Positions 62,401 to 64,000 of a stretch of DNA of 64,000 nucleotides are shown one piece after another. Within the stretch, counting starts at the first letter, position 1, and every line of letters starts with the position of its first letter. Position numbers and translations under genes: made by a program. The notes below the pieces were generated by a model. The model did not search any database. It was given only the letters and a program-made list of their open reading frames with translations, and had not been told where the DNA came from. Source of the DNA: Alicyclobacillus fructus (lineage in GTDB: Bacteria; Bacillota; Bacilli; Alicyclobacillales; Alicyclobacillaceae); the NCBI RefSeq assembly GCF_017329605.1, contig NZ_JAFMTY010000007.1, forward strand, positions 1-64,000. Reading direction: 5' to 3'.

Positions 62401-63459
62401 CTGACCCGCTTGGCGCACGTGCTGTACCGCGAACTCCGGCATCCTTACGGCTCGGAGAACGAGGGAAGCGCGCTCAGCCGCATGAGCGACGAGATCGAAA
62501 AAGCGCGCAACGCGTTGGTGGACTACGCCATCGAGGGGATGTACGACGAGGAACTGGGCCGTTTGATTGTGCGCTCCGTGCGGGATCGCAACCGGCCCTT
62601 GACGCCGTTTTCGCTGTGGCAGGACCTGTTGCGCGTCGAGCAGGAACAGCGACTGTATATTGAGGATCGCGAGCGAGAGCTGTATGAAGAGATCTTCATG
62701 CGGAGTGTCGGCCGGGCCATCCGCGACAAGATCAACCGGGCGGAGGCGTGGGTGCGCCAGATCAACCGGTTTATGTCGCAGAGACAGACGTCAAACGGGT
62801 TCGTGCTGTCGCTCGAGTGGCGGCCGCGCCCGGCGCAGGACGAAGGCGAGATGGACGTCGATCGGCTGGTCAGCCTTCTTCGCAAGAGCCCTGAACTCAT
62901 GCTGCCGGAAGAAACGGAGGATATCATCCGTCACTTCCGCGCTCGTATCGAGTACGCGCGGCAGCAGGCGGAAGGCGGGGGATCGTTCCGCGAATGGATT
63001 CACGATCTGCTTGACTATCGCCAGTGGTTTGAGTTTCGCCTTTATTACCGAAAGGCAGGCATGGTGTCCCGCCGAGAGCTGACGGACTCGCAGTTCAACG
63101 TCCTGAGCGGCGGCGAGAAGGCCATGGCGATGTACATTCCGCTGTTTGCCGCGGTGGATGCGCGACTGAGCGACGCGCGCGAGGACGCGCCGCGCATCGT
63201 TTGCCTGGACGAGGCGTTTGCCGGCGTGGACGACGACAACGTGCGCGACATGTTCGCGCTCATCGTGTCGCTGGACTACGACTTTGTCATGACAAGTCAA
63301 CAGCTTTGGGGCTGTTACGACACGGTGCCGTCGCTGTCCATCGTCGAGGTGCATCGACCGCAGGACGCGGATGTCGTGACGCTCATTCGCTTCCGATGGA
63401 ACGGCCAGACCCGCGTGCTTCTGGATCCCGAGGTCGAGGAGGCGGTACGTCTTTCATGA
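59368..63459 (+). CDS. jetC: Wadjet protein JetC, SMC/MukB-like ATPase (TIGR02680)
   Basis: A 1363-residue protein from ATG 59368 (GAGGAGGGGG upstream). It has LLLRGPNGAGKSVTMQSLLP (Walker A, residues 28-50), long coiled coils (about 270-500 and 740-1000) with a hinge-like globule between, and the C-terminal SQFNVLSGGEKAMAMYIPLF with RIVCLDEAFAGVDDDN (signature, Walker B). It folds like MukB/SMC and uses ATP to extrude DNA loops in Wadjet. It overlaps jetD by 4 bases. Confidence 0.9.
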   Translation: MPERYRLSRAGLFNFWLYDDEVLEFDHGRLLLRGPNGAGKSVTMQSLLPLVLDGDKRPVRLDPFGSRDRKIEFYLLGDDQSGVQDRIGYLWLEFVRGEGVQAAYVTVGIGLRATRGRASVQFWGFAVTDGRRVGKDLVLYDESLYLKEGQKYPLDQARLSEVLGQGGQVVRSQEEYQALVNRLLFGYRDISAYEDLLNLMIQVRSPKLSKEFKPSTMYETLYSALPPVGEEELASLANMLEDLDEHAANLEETVQHRTYAEQLHRAYDRYNRVVLFQRARAAHEALKAEDEAQDQVQAAQNDLGDLVRQLGDLEREMAEVQEGERRAEAELEALEHSEAMGIQKELERIQEQVEDLAKQEARAQETLRKVEQEIRDKEERLDGVEAERAERARRIASQRETLEELADAAEFVGHAVYASADGEVYPDEIFRQWLAEVSRHDERLERAISLGQEELKARERMVEVERAMGEAAKQRDAEEANLRAAESRMEEAIQAQEDAVFRWYQGLVALPATDEVWRASLYALREYPATTYEDVMRPFRRVHEEAVMAVTERQSELRAAMEQRAKAKRELEQELAAWRDRKDPEPLRSEARAASRKRRQMAGGVGAPLYMACEFHDGVDPRTQAALERALEAAGLIDAWISPVPPDVEPGEEEVWIAPRPALWGYTLADFLRPMVPEGSGLTAADIEDALRTVVIGEEMEVGQAAVSPDGRYRIGPLVGHVDEKPQAEWIGYEARRRTKRARIEALEAAIADVEAEIARIAADIDAAGRHRTQLDEEWRAFPPEDPLRRARDEVDRAKLRLDEAVRALARQTEVYQNARADWRLREEAWLAERSGWTRCSQLDDFVEARRQLRTYRDELHLFRSLQTEYVALSREAEQLMNFLKEARGRADDERQNRLEIRQKRERLDRSAAALREQLKALGVIDLYERQRALRGRREALRKRAEELRRTRQTFDEKKGMATERLEQAQRALRAQEEEVQRALQALAREWALGLVDGVAEDLREPAGRQALTRLAHVLYRELRHPYGSENEGSALSRMSDEIEKARNALVDYAIEGMYDEELGRLIVRSVRDRNRPLTPFSLWQDLLRVEQEQRLYIEDRERELYEEIFMRSVGRAIRDKINRAEAWVRQINRFMSQRQTSNGFVLSLEWRPRPAQDEGEMDVDRLVSLLRKSPELMLPEETEDIIRHFRARIEYARQQAEGGGSFREWIHDLLDYRQWFEFRLYYRKAGMVSRRELTDSQFNVLSGGEKAMAMYIPLFAAVDARLSDAREDAPRIVCLDEAFAGVDDDNVRDMFALIVSLDYDFVMTSQQLWGCYDTVPSLSIVEVHRPQDADVVTLIRFRWNGQTRVLLDPEVEEAVRLS

Positions 63460-64000
63460 TCGATGCGGAGAAGACGGAGGCCATTCGGGCCGCGCTGATG
63501 AAACCCGGACTCTCGAGGTTGTGGCAAGCCGTGCGGGAAAAATACGAGATCATCGGGCGCGCGGGAGGAAGTGTCACCCTCTCCGATGCGACGCCGGAGG
63601 AGCAAGAGGACATTGGGGCGCTTCTCGGTGTCAATCTGTTTGGGGAGACGCGTATCAAGGTCTCGCTCGCGAAGCTCGAGTCGGCACTCCTGCGGTCGAG
63701 GTTTGCCATCCCACTCTCCGACGCGCTTGCCGCCCTTTACGGCAGCGTTCCGACGCGGAATGATTTGCGGGAGATGCGAGCGCGCGCCGCACGCGCTTTT
63801 TGGTCGCATCTGGAGGCGGCGGCCAGCGACGTCCTTCCTTGGCTCCAGTCCATGCGGCAAGGGCGGGCGCCGGGGAAGGGACTCATCGCCGAGTGGAAGA
63901 AGCTGTTTACGGAAACGGGCCGGGTGAGGCCGCTTGAGGAACTTCTTCCCGTGCTTCGCGCGCTCGAATCGCCGCCAGATCCCCCCGTTCGCCTGGCGAT
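63456..64000 (+). CDS. jetD: Wadjet protein JetD (TIGR02679/DUF2399), 5' part
   Basis: The frame from ATG 63456 is open to the window edge (181 residues seen). It begins MIDAEKTEAIRAALMKPGLS and continues with VTLSDATPEEQEDIGALLGV and LAALYGSVPTRNDL, typical of TIGR02679 N-termini. JetD carries the topoisomerase-like nuclease that cuts circular DNA. The catalytic Toprim part lies to the right of the window. Confidence 0.85.
   Translation, partial: MIDAEKTEAIRAALMKPGLSRLWQAVREKYEIIGRAGGSVTLSDATPEEQEDIGALLGVNLFGETRIKVSLAKLESALLRSRFAIPLSDALAALYGSVPTRNDLREMRARAARAFWSHLEAAASDVLPWLQSMRQGRAPGKGLIAEWKKLFTETGRVRPLEELLPVLRALESPPDPPVRLA

Overview
The window looks like part of the chromosome of a GC-rich, endospore-forming Firmicute, most like Alicyclobacillus and relatives (inference). 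The support is a GerA/GerB-type germination locus, a CotS-like kinase, the prkA-yhbH-spoVR sporulation trio, a Gram-positive pdhABC-lpdA operon, AbrB, and the frequent TTG and GTG starts behind strong Shine-Dalgarno sites. No tRNA, rRNA or CRISPR array was recognised.

Region 1 (1 to about 33,610) is the right-hand part of a large mobile element whose left end lies outside the window. It ends with a large serine recombinase whose stop codon sits at the junction with a broken GerA-family germination gene. The element has conjugation genes (TcpD-like, TcpE, TcpG-like peptidoglycan hydrolase, TcpA/HerA-type coupling ATPase, replication-relaxation protein). Interleaved with them is a Tad-type type IV pilus set: TadA ATPase, two TadB/TadC membrane proteins, CpaB/RcpC, four CpaE/TadZ-like proteins, a prepilin peptidase, TadE-like proteins and three pilin-like proteins. 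It also has a ParM-like actin and three cyclic-di-GMP enzymes (GGDEF, HD-GYP, EAL). The cargo end (25.3-31.7 kb) carries a methyltransferase-like gene, a GNAT-like gene between two paralogues, an amidoligase with zinc-ribbon and SWIM domains, a gamma-glutamylcyclotransferase-like gene, AbrB and a YolD-like gene. A short 5' module (TTTGCMT, then CACCCC, then a purine-rich Shine-Dalgarno) recurs eight times through the element, often fused to a terminator-like hairpin.

Region 2 (33.6-36.3 kb) holds the 3' end of the interrupted GerA-A gene, an intact GerB-type permease, a 57-residue membrane protein, and remnants of a sigma-54-type regulator and an acyl-CoA synthetase.

Region 3 (36.3-56.5 kb) is ordinary chromosome: rnhA, queG, ogt, a CotS-like kinase, an isocitrate/isopropylmalate-type dehydrogenase with an IclR regulator, an amidase, trmL, the pyruvate dehydrogenase operon, two esterases, prkA-yhbH-spoVR and a DJ-1/PfpI protein.

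Region 4 (56.6-64.0 kb) is a Wadjet (JetABCD) anti-plasmid defence operon, with jetD cut by the window end. The most notable points are the pilus-plus-conjugation element with its own cyclic-di-GMP circuit, its position inside a spore germination gene, the repeated 5' module and the amidoligase cassette.
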